Notes under the pieces: model-generated
Database searches by the model: none
Seen by the model: the letters and a program-made list of their open reading frames with translations, nothing else
What the model was told of the DNA's origin: nothing
Translations under genes and position numbers: made by a program
Assembly: GCA_023807065.1 (NCBI GenBank)
Contig: JAJJLU010000367.1
Coordinates: 1-64,000, forward strand
Source: Isotricha intestinalis
Taxonomy: Eukaryota; Ciliophora; Litostomatea; Vestibuliferida; Isotrichidae
Direction: 5' to 3'
Length of the DNA stretch: 64,000 bases
Part shown: in pieces, positions 11,970 to 21,587 of the stretch
Numbering within the stretch: the first letter of the stretch is position 1
How the letters are laid out: each line of letters begins with the position of its first letter

Positions 11970-12386
11970 TTACATTTCCTTTTCAGCAAAGCCTAAAAAT
12001 TTTCCACATAATTCAACAAATTTATCTTCATCAACTTCAAGTGGAATTTCTTCCGAAGCTTCTGGAATTTCATATTGAAAAGAAGAATTTGCCATAGTTT
12101 GAAGTCCTTTAATACATCTTTCTTTACTAATTTTTTTTTCTTGTTTTAAATCGAATAATTTAAAAACATTTCTCGCTTCTTCTTCAGTGAAAATTCCACC
12201 TCTTAAACCTTGATTTTTTTTATTTTCTAATCTTTCAATTAAAAATTCTTTTAAATTCTCAGGTTGTCTATAAGCAACTGCAGTTGCTAAATCTTCGAAT
12301 AATTCTACTAATCTATTTTTTTTTATATATTCATCTGCTTCGTTAACTAAATTATTATCTGCTAATTGAAATGCATTTGATGACAT
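11970..12386 (-). CDS. EFCAB10-like protein (RIIa/DPY30 fold plus degenerate EF-hand)
   Basis: A 138-residue protein. Residues about 14-52 (EADEYIKKNRLVELFEDLATAVAYRQPENLKEFLIERLE) form an RIIa/DPY30-type dimerisation helix pair with the typical RPEN(L)xEFL signature. Residues about 65-100 (FTEEEARNVFKLFDLKQEKKISKERCIKGL) look like an EF-hand pair whose loop DLKQEKKISKER lacks the full set of Ca-binding oxygens. This two-part architecture and length match EFCAB10, a small ciliary protein. Neighbours on the same strand are DNAAF11 and a NEK kinase, which supports a ciliary role. The degenerate loop suggests weak or no calcium binding. Confidence 0.75.
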   Translation of the reverse strand: MSSNAFQLADNNLVNEADEYIKKNRLVELFEDLATAVAYRQPENLKEFLIERLENKKNQGLRGGIFTEEEARNVFKLFDLKQEKKISKERCIKGLQTMANSSFQYEIPEASEEIPLEVDEDKFVELCGKFLGFAEKEM

Positions 12387-12524
12387 TTTGTCAGTTATTA
12401 TTTAATTAAAATTCTAATTATTTATTATTTAAAAAAAAGAATTTTATTCAAATATCAAAATTTATTTTCTATATATCATCATTTATAATTATCAATGATA
12501 TAAATAATAAATAATTTAATTTTT

Positions 12525-14129
12525 TTATTTTCTATTACCAATTTTTGGTTTATATCCTCCAGCAATTGAAGGTTTAGAAATAGGATATTTTTTCCCTCTA
12601 TTATAATTAATTTTTTCAATAACAATACCCTTCTTGTTATTGCCGTTATATTCTATAATTTTATTTTTATGAGAATTATTACTAGAATAAGGAAGATTTT
12701 TAGAAGAATGAATATTTCCTTTATTTTTAATTTGTAAATTATTACTCTTATTATTAATATTTAATCCTTTCTTTTGACTAGGTTTCGCACTTGCAGGTCT
12801 TCTTACTCTCATATTATTACCAACATCATTTTGTTTACTTTTAATCTTTATTTTATTATTATTGTTACCAATATTATTATTATTTGATTTATTAATTGCA
12901 TTTAAATTTTTTCCTCCACTTGAAGGTCTAACAAAATTATTATTCATACGGTGAATATTTATATTATTTTTTTGATTATTTGGAATTATTTTTTTTTGAA
13001 CTCTTTGAAGAGCACTCATTGGTCTTTTTATATTATTTTGATTAGAATGAATATTCTGATTGTGATTTGGTTTATTTATTGAATGTGAAATATGTTTTTT
13101 AAAATTATTATTGTTATTATTCATATTATTATTTTCTTTTGTCACATTTTTAAAAAAACCTGCTTTCTTTGTTTCAAACTCATCATTCATCATCATTTCT
13201 TTTTCTATATGTTTTTTTTTCTTATGAGGTAAAATTTTATTAATATCCTTTAATTTTTTTGGTAATTTAATTGTTTGAATTAATTCAACTTTATAAAGAT
13301 TATTTTGATTACTATAATGAATTCCTTTAATTTCTTTCATTTTTTCTACTACAATATTAGAATTAAGTAACTTATCACAAGAAGCTCTGAAATTAGGATC
13401 AACAACAAGCATTAAAGAAATAATATAATTTAATTCTTTAGAATAATTATCAGGAATAGGAGAATAAACGCCTTTTTGAATATTATTATATAAATTAATA
13501 AAAGAAGTTCCTCTAAAAGGAGGATATAAAGAACACATTTCATAAATAATACAACCAACACTCCAAATATCAGTTTTATTATTATATTGTTGTTCAATCC
13601 ATATTTCTGGTGATGAATAATAAGGTGTTCCTGTTCTTGTATTTGCTTTTCCTATTTTTGCTAATTTACTCACATTTAAATCACCTATTTTTACTAATCC
13701 ATTTTTCATTAAAAATATATTTGCACTTTTTAAATCTCTATGAATTATCTTATTATCATGTAGAAATTTTAATCCTTGAAGTATTTGAATTAAAATATTC
13801 CATATTGTATTTTCTTGAAAAGAAAGTTTGTTTTTTTTATTATATTCTATTTTTGATTCAATATCACCATCATCAGCAAGTTCCATAACAATATTTAAAG
13901 TTTTTGATATTTCATCATAAAAAGCGTCTTTATATCCAATTATATTTGGATGTTCAAATGATGCTAAAATTCTTACTTCATTTAATGCATTTTCTTTTTC
14001 TTTTTCTTCTAATTGAGCCATATTTACTCTTTTCATTGCATATTCTTTTCTGTCTATTTTACTTATCACTTTATTCACTGATCCAAAAGCTCCGTTTCCC
14101 AAAAGTTTCCCTATTTCATATTTTTCCAT
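12525..14129 (-). CDS. NEK-family protein kinase with a DLN activation motif
   Basis: A Ser/Thr kinase of 534 residues. The kinase domain spans about residues 4-265: glycine loop GNGAFGSV, VAIK-type lysine in YAMKRV, catalytic loop HRDLKSAN, and DLNVSK in place of DFG. The activation segment is RTGTPYYSSPE, followed by WSVGCIIYEM. DLN instead of DFG with the following VSK is characteristic of a NEK subgroup linked to cilia and flagella (Fa2-like). The C-terminal 270 residues are basic, Asn-rich and disordered with repeated RPxSA/RPSSG-type motifs, as in other protist NEKs. The gene is divergently arranged with the 14228 gene, about 100 bp apart, so the two probably share a promoter region. 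Confidence 0.9.
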   Translation of the reverse strand: MEKYEIGKLLGNGAFGSVNKVISKIDRKEYAMKRVNMAQLEEKEKENALNEVRILASFEHPNIIGYKDAFYDEISKTLNIVMELADDGDIESKIEYNKKNKLSFQENTIWNILIQILQGLKFLHDNKIIHRDLKSANIFLMKNGLVKIGDLNVSKLAKIGKANTRTGTPYYSSPEIWIEQQYNNKTDIWSVGCIIYEMCSLYPPFRGTSFINLYNNIQKGVYSPIPDNYSKELNYIISLMLVVDPNFRASCDKLLNSNIVVEKMKEIKGIHYSNQNNLYKVELIQTIKLPKKLKDINKILPHKKKKHIEKEMMMNDEFETKKAGFFKNVTKENNNMNNNNNNFKKHISHSINKPNHNQNIHSNQNNIKRPMSALQRVQKKIIPNNQKNNINIHRMNNNFVRPSSGGKNLNAINKSNNNNIGNNNNKIKIKSKQNDVGNNMRVRRPASAKPSQKKGLNINNKSNNLQIKNKGNIHSSKNLPYSSNNSHKNKIIEYNGNNKKGIVIEKINYNRGKKYPISKPSIAGGYKPKIGNRK

Positions 14130-14227
14130 TTTTTTATTGTTTTTCTTTTATTTTTATCTTATATTATATATTTTTTACATTTCCTTAATTTATTTTATTT
14201 TTTTTGTTTTTTTTATTTAAATAAAAT

Positions 14228-14521
14228 ATGAAAGGTTATATTAAAGTTTTCTTATTTCTTTTCTTATTTAGTTTTTGTTTAAATCAAAATGTTGAAAATG
14301 CAGAAATTCAAGAATCTTATAATATAATGTTAAGAAGAATGCAAGAAGAAAGTCAAAGTGATGCAATTAGTCAACTTCAAAATCAAATTATTGTTTGGTC
14401 TTGTATTGGATTAGCTTTTATTTTATATTTCTCTGTTGTTTCTTTGATTAATATGCCAATTCAAAAAAGTTCTATCTTATATGCTAAATATGGTACTAAT
14501 AAAGGACAACAAAATCAATAA
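14228..14521 (+). CDS. Small single-pass membrane protein, ATP6AP2 tail-like
   Basis: A 97-residue protein with a signal peptide (about residues 1-19, ending near LNQ), a short luminal segment and one membrane helix (about 53-73, IVWSCIGLAFILYFSVVSLI). The tail NMPIQKSSILYAKY resembles the conserved end of V-ATPase accessory protein ATP6AP2 (helix, then N-M-D/P..., S-I-L/I-Y). A minimal accessory subunit without the large luminal domain is therefore a reasonable guess; it would act in V-ATPase assembly in secretory membranes. The family call rests on the tail pattern alone. Confidence 0.55.
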   Translation: MKGYIKVFLFLFLFSFCLNQNVENAEIQESYNIMLRRMQEESQSDAISQLQNQIIVWSCIGLAFILYFSVVSLINMPIQKSSILYAKYGTNKGQQNQ

Positions 14522-14780
14522 TTTTTAAATTTAAAATGGAATTTTGATTTTATTTAATTTTATTTTTTGATTTTTCTTAATCAAAATAATATATATTATA
14601 TTTATTTTTTTATTTTAAGTTTAATAGAAATATCAATTTCTTTTAAATTATCTAAAATTGTTTTTTCATGATACTTAATTATTAAATTAATGAATAATTA
14701 ATTAAATAAAAAATCAAAAAAAAAGACAAATACTATTAAAAATTTGATAAAAAAAAATCAAAAAACAAAATAAAAATAGT

Positions 14781-15323
14781 TTAATTACCTCCTCTTAATC
14801 CTCCACCTTGTTTTTTTCTTTTAGTTATATCAGAAATTTTTCTAGGACACCCAAAGAAAGTTTTACTTCTAACTTTTTCATATTCTCTATCATTCCACAT
14901 AGGATAGCTTAAATAATTATCAACATTAGGTAAAAATTTTTTACCAGTATTATCAAATCCCCAATCATTAACAGCTCTAACACCAGGATCTCTATAATTA
15001 ATCCAAGTTCTTTGACATTCGGTATTATATTTAGGTTCATTTCCATTATTATATTTTTCAGAAATTAATTGAGTTGATATTTTTATTCTATCATTAGGTT
15101 CATAATTACTTATTAATCCTGACCATACTCCTCTATTGTTAAACATGTTTGATGTTCTAGGACGATATCCTTCTCTTTTGAATTTATCACAATAACTTTG
15201 TCTATATGTTGTTTCAAAATAATTCTTCTTCTCGTTTGGGGATAAACTAGGTATTTTCGAAAAACAACCATATTGAGTTCCTCCTAATGGAGGCATTTTG
15301 TAACTTAAGATTGATACTCTCAT
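14781..15323 (-). CDS. Hypothetical Tyr/Trp-rich protein, possible axonemal protein
   Basis: A 180-residue protein without signal or membrane segments. It is rich in Gly, Pro, Tyr and Trp with short ordered motifs (PPLGGTQYGCFSKIPSLSP, RTWINYRDPGVRAV, YLSYPMWNDREYEKV) and a basic tail ending KKQGGGLRGGN. Such extended, aromatic-rich small proteins are common among microtubule inner proteins of axonemes. I cannot match it to a named one. The surrounding genes (NEK, DNAAF11) are ciliary, which makes that idea plausible but unproven. It starts at the first ATG, about 115 bp from the gene at 15438. Confidence 0.6.
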   Translation of the reverse strand: MRVSILSYKMPPLGGTQYGCFSKIPSLSPNEKKNYFETTYRQSYCDKFKREGYRPRTSNMFNNRGVWSGLISNYEPNDRIKISTQLISEKYNNGNEPKYNTECQRTWINYRDPGVRAVNDWGFDNTGKKFLPNVDNYLSYPMWNDREYEKVRSKTFFGCPRKISDITKRKKQGGGLRGGN

Positions 15324-15437
15324 TTTTTTATATTTTTTTTTTAATTTTTTAATTTTATGAATTTTTTTTAAATACTCATTATTCTATTTATATAATATTA
15401 TAAGATTTTTTCAAATAATTTTTCTTCAAGTTTTTCT

Positions 15438-17330
15438 TTATTTTCCTTCTAATATTTTTTCAGGGTTTGAAGGAATAATTAATGAAGATCTAATACTTTT
15501 TTTTCTTCCAAAATTTCTAATAGGTTTTTCTAATAAATTTTCAACTGTAGTTTTTTTTTTATTTTTTTCTTTTTCTATTCTATTACTTGAAAGTTCTTTA
15601 ATTTTAGGAAAATTTCTAATAATATAATCATACCAATTTATCATTGGTAATTCAAATAATTCTTCAAATTCATTTCTTTCCAGATTATAATATAATTGAA
15701 ATAATTCATTAGAAGAATGCCATAAAATAGAAGGTAAAAGTAAATTAATCTTTAAAAGAGATTTATTTATAATTATTTCATTTAAGAAATTATCTTGTCT
15801 TTTAATAAATTTTAACAAATCATTATTAAAATCAAAAATTTTTTTATCTAATTCTAATTTAGTTTCAATTATTTTATTATTTTTCTTTTTTCTTTCTTGA
15901 ATAGTTAAACATCTATTAATCATATCTTCAGGCCAAAAAGATTTTCTCATTTTATTTAATTGAATGGCTTCTTTTAAATTTAATTCATATATTTTTTCAT
16001 AAGTTTTAAATCCTTCTCCTTTATATTCAATTTTTATTTTTGGTGATTTAATTTCAAAAAAATAATTTTTTCCTCCTAAATCTTCATATAAAGTAATAAA
16101 AAAAACAGAAGAATATTTTGAATAACTTTTTTTATTTATTTTTATTTTAATATCATCTAAATCAATTTTAATATTTTTATTATTTTTAATAGGACTATAA
16201 CTTAAAGATTGGTTTATAGTTTTTCTAAATTCTTTTATAATACAAAATGAATTTAATAAAAATAAATCCCAATCTTTAAAATTTTCTAAAACAAGATAAG
16301 ACATATGAGTTGAATCTAAAGATTTAATTAATGATGTTTTAAATCCATTTGAATATTTAAATCTTACTTTTATTTTTGGCATTTTTATTTTAAATTTATA
16401 CTTTTTTATTGTATTATCTTTATTTACTATCCAATCATATTTAAATGAAGGAATTTGACTATAATTGTCTAAAAAACAATCTAAACCATATAATTTATTA
16501 TTTGATAAATGAGAATTAAATACTGTATTAAATTTTTTATCATTTAATTTAAACTTATTTTTTTTGTAATTATAATCTACAACTGAAAAAAAAAATAATT
16601 TAAAAGAATCAAAATCAATTCCGTAAAAAAAAGGAATTAAATTAAAAGGAAATTTTATTTTTGAATTTTTTTTACCATCTTCATCAAAAAAAATTAAAAC
16701 TAAAGAATCACATCTTAATTTAACTTCAGTATCTTTTATCATAAAAATATTTTCCTTTTTAAAAATTGGATTATCTTCAAAAGGATTTAAAGTAACATCA
16801 TTATAATAATTTTTATTAGAATATAAAGAAAGTAATTTTTTATTTCCATCATTATTTTTATTTACAAAATAAGTTTCTTTATATGTAATATATTTATGAA
16901 TAGCACCATCCATATTATTAAATTTATCAATATATATTAAAAAACTTTTTGAGTTTATTGAATTATCATCTTTAATTGAAGGTAAATGTTGAATAGCAGA
17001 TTTTACATTTCTATTTTTTTTCTCTGTTTTTCCTTTAAATATATTATTATTATTATCTTCTTTATAAAGAGATATTTTATTATATTGTTTTATTGGAATT
17101 ATTCCTTTATTTGTTCTTATTGGATAATCTTGAACTCCTGGTAATTTAAAGGAGTGAATCATTGTTAATTTATTATAATATGTTGAATAATTGGAATATG
17201 TAATATTATCTAATATTAATTTTTTCGATTTTTTTAAAAATTCGACTGATAAATTATTTGCTTTAGTTCCTTCATTAAAATCGAAAAAAGAATTTAATGT
17301 TTTTTGATATGATGAATAATTTCTTGACAT
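15438..17330 (-). CDS. Hypothetical 630-residue protein
   Basis: I do not recognise this protein. It has no signal peptide or membrane helix. The first 120 residues are polar. Residues about 125-440 alternate beta-type segments (TEVKLRCDSLVLIFFDEDGK, YKFKIKMPKIKVRFKYSNG, YFFEIKSPKIKIEYKGEGF), in which the phrase K(S/M)PKIKxxxKYxxGF occurs twice, suggesting two related beta domains. The C-terminal third is helical (WPEDMINRCLTIQERKK, then NELFQLYYNLERNEFEELF, WYDYIIRNFPKIKEL). The ordered composition argues for a real conserved protein. A structural role is a guess. Confidence 0.65.
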   Translation of the reverse strand: MSRNYSSYQKTLNSFFDFNEGTKANNLSVEFLKKSKKLILDNITYSNYSTYYNKLTMIHSFKLPGVQDYPIRTNKGIIPIKQYNKISLYKEDNNNNIFKGKTEKKNRNVKSAIQHLPSIKDDNSINSKSFLIYIDKFNNMDGAIHKYITYKETYFVNKNNDGNKKLLSLYSNKNYYNDVTLNPFEDNPIFKKENIFMIKDTEVKLRCDSLVLIFFDEDGKKNSKIKFPFNLIPFFYGIDFDSFKLFFFSVVDYNYKKNKFKLNDKKFNTVFNSHLSNNKLYGLDCFLDNYSQIPSFKYDWIVNKDNTIKKYKFKIKMPKIKVRFKYSNGFKTSLIKSLDSTHMSYLVLENFKDWDLFLLNSFCIIKEFRKTINQSLSYSPIKNNKNIKIDLDDIKIKINKKSYSKYSSVFFITLYEDLGGKNYFFEIKSPKIKIEYKGEGFKTYEKIYELNLKEAIQLNKMRKSFWPEDMINRCLTIQERKKKNNKIIETKLELDKKIFDFNNDLLKFIKRQDNFLNEIIINKSLLKINLLLPSILWHSSNELFQLYYNLERNEFEELFELPMINWYDYIIRNFPKIKELSSNRIEKEKNKKKTTVENLLEKPIRNFGRKKSIRSSLIIPSNPEKILEGK

Positions 17331-17450
17331 AACTTTAATTAATTATATTGATTTATATTAATTAAAAAAAATATTATTGTAATATTATATTAAAAATTAT
17401 TTTTCCGTAGATTTCAGAATTAATTTATTTAAATAATACTAAAAAAAAAT

Positions 17451-18998
17451 TTATTCATAAGCTTTTTCTAAAATTTCTCTATTCATTAATCTTTCATTTT
17501 CATTCATTCCATCATTTAAATTATTATTTTTCATTTTAATTTGTTCATCCAAAGTTTTTAAATTTCTAATATTCATATCTCTAATAATTTTAGCAACATC
17601 TTTTTCATGTTTATTATAATTTTCAATATCTTTTTTCCAAATTTTAGCTTGTGCTAAATCAACTTCATGTTCATAATTATCTCTTATTTTTTTATCATTG
17701 ACTTGTTTATCTAAATAATGTCTATAATTAATTTTTCCTTCTCTAATTTCTTTTTCTCTTTTTTTATCTAATTCAATTAATTTATTTTCTTTATCAATTT
17801 CATATTGTTTTAATTTTCTTTCATTTTCTAATTCTTTTTCCTTTTGTTTTTTTAAAACATTTTCTACAGCTTTTTCAGAAAAAGCATTTGCATTTCTTTC
17901 AATTTTATTAAAATATTCTTTTCTTTCATTTTCTCTTCTAATTTCTTCTTGATCATGATCTTCCATAATTTTAATATCTTCTTCTCTTTCTTTTCTTAAA
18001 TTTTCTGCTAGAATTTCTTTTCTTAATTCATTATCTTTTAATGTTTTTTTTAATGCTAATTTTTCTTCCTTTTTTCTTTCCATTTCTATTCTTTTTTCTT
18101 CTAATATATCTTTCTTATTTTGTTCTAATAATTTTCTTTCATATTTTTTGTTTTTTAAATATTCTATTCTTTTTGTCACATATTTTTCTTTTAATTGTTT
18201 ATCTCTCATTTCTTTTTCTTGTAAACTTCTTTTTTTTATTTCTTCTTTTTTTTTTCTTTCTAATTCATCTAATTTTTTTATATGATTATCCACTAAATCT
18301 GAATATTCTTTTTCTTTTAATTGTTCTACATATTCTTTTTTTATTTTTTCTTTTACTTGATTATCTAAATCATTTTTAGTTCTTAATTTAACTTCTTTAT
18401 CTTTTTTCTTTTCTCTTATTTTTTCTTCTTCAAATTGCTTTTTATTATACATATTTATTGCATCCCATTCATTTGCATATTTAGAATAATCTATTTTTGA
18501 TTTTTTTTTTGTTTGATTTTTTAATTCTTCTTCTTTTATTTTTTGATAATTTTTTATTTGTTGTTCTTTTATTCTAACATCTATTCCTTTATTATCAAAT
18601 TTATCTAAATCACTTCCTCCACTCATTCCACTTTCATTTAATTTTTCTTCTTTATCTTCTAAATTTGGATTTTTTAATTCTGTTCCTATTATATTTTCTT
18701 CTTCTTCAAATTCTTTTTTTGATAATTTATCTTTTAAATTTACTTTTGATTGTTTTGTGTTTATTTTTTTCTTTATTGATAATTCTAATTTTTTTAAATC
18801 ATTTTCATTTAATTTATCTTTCTTTAAAAAATTTATTACTTCATTTTCTATTATATCTCTATTATTATTTGCTTTTAACATTATTGTAAATTTATCAACT
18901 AAAGTATCTTTTAATTTTTCTCTTTTTTGATTGTTTATTAAAGAATATTGTGGTCTTCTTTGAACTGCACTTCCTATTCTTGTTCTTGTCCCAATCAT
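17451..18998 (-). CDS. Long coiled-coil protein (trichohyalin/plectin-like helix)
   Basis: A 515-residue protein. A basic start (MIGTRTRIGSAVQRRPQYS) is followed by a disordered acidic segment and then, from about residue 150 to 500, an almost continuous charged helix rich in Glu, Lys and Arg (ELERKKKEEIKKRSLQEKEMR; RENERKEYFNKIERNANAFSE). Conserved-looking residues near the end (YEHEVDLAQAKIWKKDIENY) break the monotony. This matches TPH-type ciliary coiled-coil proteins such as CFAP/CCDC microtubule-associated proteins. I cannot name the ortholog. The gene is divergently paired with the 19130 gene, about 130 bp apart. Confidence 0.75.
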   Translation of the reverse strand: MIGTRTRIGSAVQRRPQYSLINNQKREKLKDTLVDKFTIMLKANNNRDIIENEVINFLKKDKLNENDLKKLELSIKKKINTKQSKVNLKDKLSKKEFEEEENIIGTELKNPNLEDKEEKLNESGMSGGSDLDKFDNKGIDVRIKEQQIKNYQKIKEEELKNQTKKKSKIDYSKYANEWDAINMYNKKQFEEEKIREKKKDKEVKLRTKNDLDNQVKEKIKKEYVEQLKEKEYSDLVDNHIKKLDELERKKKEEIKKRSLQEKEMRDKQLKEKYVTKRIEYLKNKKYERKLLEQNKKDILEEKRIEMERKKEEKLALKKTLKDNELRKEILAENLRKEREEDIKIMEDHDQEEIRRENERKEYFNKIERNANAFSEKAVENVLKKQKEKELENERKLKQYEIDKENKLIELDKKREKEIREGKINYRHYLDKQVNDKKIRDNYEHEVDLAQAKIWKKDIENYNKHEKDVAKIIRDMNIRNLKTLDEQIKMKNNNLNDGMNENERLMNREILEKAYE

Positions 18999-19129
18999 TT
19001 AAGTTATAATTATTTTTTGATTATTTCATAATTTTTTATTAAAATATAGATCAAAATTTTAAATGAATTTTCTTAATCTTAAATATAATATAAAATTAAG
19101 TAAAAATTTTCTTAAAAATAATTAAAAGA

Positions 19130-20254
19130 ATGTCAAGACAAATAAAACAAAATTCTTCAATTTTAGATTTTTCATTTTTAACTTGTCAAGAAAAAACAAA
19201 GCAATCAATAAAAGGTTATTTATGTCCAACAAGAGATTCAAGTCAAACAATAAATCCAATAAATCAAAGTTTAAGAAATTATTCAAATAATTCTTCAGGA
19301 GTAAATATAATTTCAAAAGATAATACAATTATAAATAATAACAATCAAAAAAATCTTGAATTTTATGAAAGAGCAAAAGAAAGAGAAATTTTAAAACAAA
19401 GAAAAATTGATGAATTAAGAAATATTAAATTACAAAATGAATTAAATGAAATGAAAAAATTTAAAATGAATAATCATTCAAAAGAAATTATTTTAAAAAA
19501 AGAAAAAAGAAATTTAAGTCAACCTAATTTTTTGGAAAATAAAAAAATAAAAGAAAAAGATACTTTAAGTTTAAAAAAGTTAATTAAAGAAGAAGAAGAA
19601 TTAAAAAAAAATAACGTTTCTAATAATAAAATATTTAATGAAAAATCTTTTAAACACTTTTTAATGAACAACGAAAATATGATTAAAAACAAAATTAATA
19701 AAATTAATGAAAGAAAAAAAGAATTAGAAATAATAGAATATTCATCTCAATATAGTTTTAAACCAAATTTAAATAAAAAAAGTATGTGGATAATAGATAA
19801 TTTAGATAATATTACAGAAGAACAAAAATTAATAAGATCAAAAAGTTTTATTAAAAAAGAATTGTTAAAAATAAATGAACAATATAGTTTTAAACCAAAA
19901 ATAAATAATAATAAAAAATATAATCAAAGAAAAATTTATAATAATATTATTAATTCAAGAAGTGATAAAAATGTAAATTCTTTTGAAATATTTGAAAATA
20001 AAAATAACTTAGACAAAAAAAATGAATATTATAAAAAAAATAATAATGAAGAAATATTGAAAAATAATAAAATTAATATAGGACATAATCATATAATTGA
20101 TTTTAATAGTATTAAAAATTCAAAAATTGAGAATTCACCTTTTAATTCATTATATAAATTAAATATAAGACAAAATCTTCCTAATTCTTCATCAGAAAAT
20201 ATAATAGATATATCAAATAATTCAACAAAATTAATAATAGAATCTTTTCTTTAA
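19130..20254 (+). CDS. Hypothetical coiled-coil protein with YSFKPxxN repeats
   Basis: A 374-residue basic protein. A central helix (about 80-200, ERAKEREILKQRKIDELRN) is followed by two copies of the motif YSFKPNLNKK (about 206) and YSFKPKINNN (about 251), spaced about 45 residues apart. FKPxIN-type repeats recur in ciliate and apicomplexan cytoskeletal proteins. The ends are Asn-rich and disordered. Function unknown. The shadow frame on the opposite strand (19122-19328) is pure Leu/Asn low complexity and is not a gene. Confidence 0.65.
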   Translation: MSRQIKQNSSILDFSFLTCQEKTKQSIKGYLCPTRDSSQTINPINQSLRNYSNNSSGVNIISKDNTIINNNNQKNLEFYERAKEREILKQRKIDELRNIKLQNELNEMKKFKMNNHSKEIILKKEKRNLSQPNFLENKKIKEKDTLSLKKLIKEEEELKKNNVSNNKIFNEKSFKHFLMNNENMIKNKINKINERKKELEIIEYSSQYSFKPNLNKKSMWIIDNLDNITEEQKLIRSKSFIKKELLKINEQYSFKPKINNNKKYNQRKIYNNIINSRSDKNVNSFEIFENKNNLDKKNEYYKKNNNEEILKNNKINIGHNHIIDFNSIKNSKIENSPFNSLYKLNIRQNLPNSSSENIIDISNNSTKLIIESFL

Positions 20255-20332
20255 AATAAAAAAATATATATAATATATATATTATAATAATTTTTTTTAT
20301 AGAATTAAAAAAATAAAATTATGAATCATTTA

Positions 20333-20974
20333 TTATTTTTTATTTTTTCTATTTAATATTTTCTCTAATTCATGAATTCTAAAATTTATCATTTTTTTAT
20401 AAGGAAAATTTATTTCTGAATTCATATAACTTTTATCACTTCTTTGAGTTGAAGAGCCTTCATTTTTTTTTTTTCTATATAATTTTTCAATAAAATGGCT
20501 TTTACTATTATCTCTATTATTATTTGGAATTAATAATTTCATTATTTCTCTTTTTTTCTCATTAAAAATAGGGGTATTATCATTATCAATATTTTTATTA
20601 TAATAATAATTTTTTAATTTTCCATTAATTGAAATGTTATTTTTATCATTTTCTTTTTTTAAAGTTTCTAAAAAAACATTTGAATATTTATTTTTTATTT
20701 TTTGAGAAATATTTGGATTATTAAAAAGTTTTTCTGCTGTACTTTCTTGACTTAACATTCTATTACGATGTTGAATTAAATAATAATGTTTTAAATTTTT
20801 TAAACTTTCTGAGGTTGTATCTAAAAAACCTGATATAGATTTAACTTTTAAACTCCTATTTTTATTTATAGAAAAATTATTCATTATATTATTTTCTGAA
20901 AATACATGTTGTAAATAATCTTTCTTTTTATAACTTGAAATAACTCTATTACTTTTATGATTATGTAAAATCAT
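20333..20974 (-). CDS. Hypothetical basic protein
   Basis: A 213-residue Lys/Asn/Ser-rich protein with no recognisable domain. The N-terminus MILHNHKSNRVISSYKKKDY is basic, and short helices occur at about 45-100 (ISGFLDTTSESLKNLKHYYLIQHRN) and at the end (PYKKMINFRIHELEKILNRKNKK). It converges on the 19130 gene (about 80 bp between stops) and diverges from the RBJ-like GTPase with only about 60 bp between starts. A soluble, possibly cytoskeletal protein is the most that can be said. Confidence 0.55.
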   Translation of the reverse strand: MILHNHKSNRVISSYKKKDYLQHVFSENNIMNNFSINKNRSLKVKSISGFLDTTSESLKNLKHYYLIQHRNRMLSQESTAEKLFNNPNISQKIKNKYSNVFLETLKKENDKNNISINGKLKNYYYNKNIDNDNTPIFNEKKREIMKLLIPNNNRDNSKSHFIEKLYRKKKNEGSSTQRSDKSYMNSEINFPYKKMINFRIHELEKILNRKNKK

Positions 20975-21032
20975 TAAAAATAATTTAAAAAAAATTTAAA
21001 AAAAAAAGAAAAAAAAATATTTACAAAAAAAA

Positions 21033-21587
21033 ATGAGTAAATACACAAACAAACTAAGTATAAAATTAATAAGTATTGGTGATGTAGAAGTAGGAAAAAG
21101 TTGTTTAATAAAAAGATATTGTGAAGGAAGTTTTGTGAGTGATTACATAACAACAATAGGAATAGATTACGGTGTGAAAAAAGTTCCTTTTAGTGACACA
21201 TTAGTAGCAATAAATATATTTGACTTAAGTGGAGATGATGATTACAAAGAAGTAAGAATTCACTATTATAAAGATAGTATGGGAGTTTTAATGGTATATG
21301 ATTCTAATATTAAAGCTACTTTTGATTCTTTAGTTAGATGGGAAAAAGAAGCTTCTAATAATGGATTAGATATTTCTAAATGTGTTGTTGTTGTCTTTGG
21401 AAATAAAACTGATATTAAGAAAAAAGAAGTTAAAACTGATGTTGCTAAAGAATGGGCAAAATCAAGAGGTTATATGTTTTATGAAGGCTCTGCTAAAAGT
21501 GGAGGTAATGTTAATGAGGCTTTTAAAAAACTGTTTGAGGAAATGTTTCAAAAAACTATTGAAAATCGAGCTAAATATATTTATTAA
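21033..21587 (+). CDS. Rab-like small GTPase of the RBJ (DNAJC27) type, without J domain
   Basis: A 184-residue GTPase. Motifs in order: G1 GDVEVGKS (about 14-21), CLIKRYCEGSFVSDYITTIGIDYGVKKV (switch I region), G3 region NIFDLSGDDDY, YEVR/YKEVR-type switch II, G4 FGNKTD, G5 GSAKSG. The stretch from ISIGDVEVGKS to IGIDYGVKKV matches RBJ/DNAJC27 far better than classic Rabs. Two oddities: the G3 Gln (DxAGQ) is replaced by Asp, so intrinsic hydrolysis is probably low. The C-terminus (NRAKYIY) has no prenylation Cys. The C-terminal J domain of animal DNAJC27 is missing, as in many protist RBJs. It probably works in cilium-related signalling or trafficking; that is inference. Confidence 0.85.
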   Translation: MSKYTNKLSIKLISIGDVEVGKSCLIKRYCEGSFVSDYITTIGIDYGVKKVPFSDTLVAINIFDLSGDDDYKEVRIHYYKDSMGVLMVYDSNIKATFDSLVRWEKEASNNGLDISKCVVVVFGNKTDIKKKEVKTDVAKEWAKSRGYMFYEGSAKSGGNVNEAFKKLFEEMFQKTIENRAKYIY

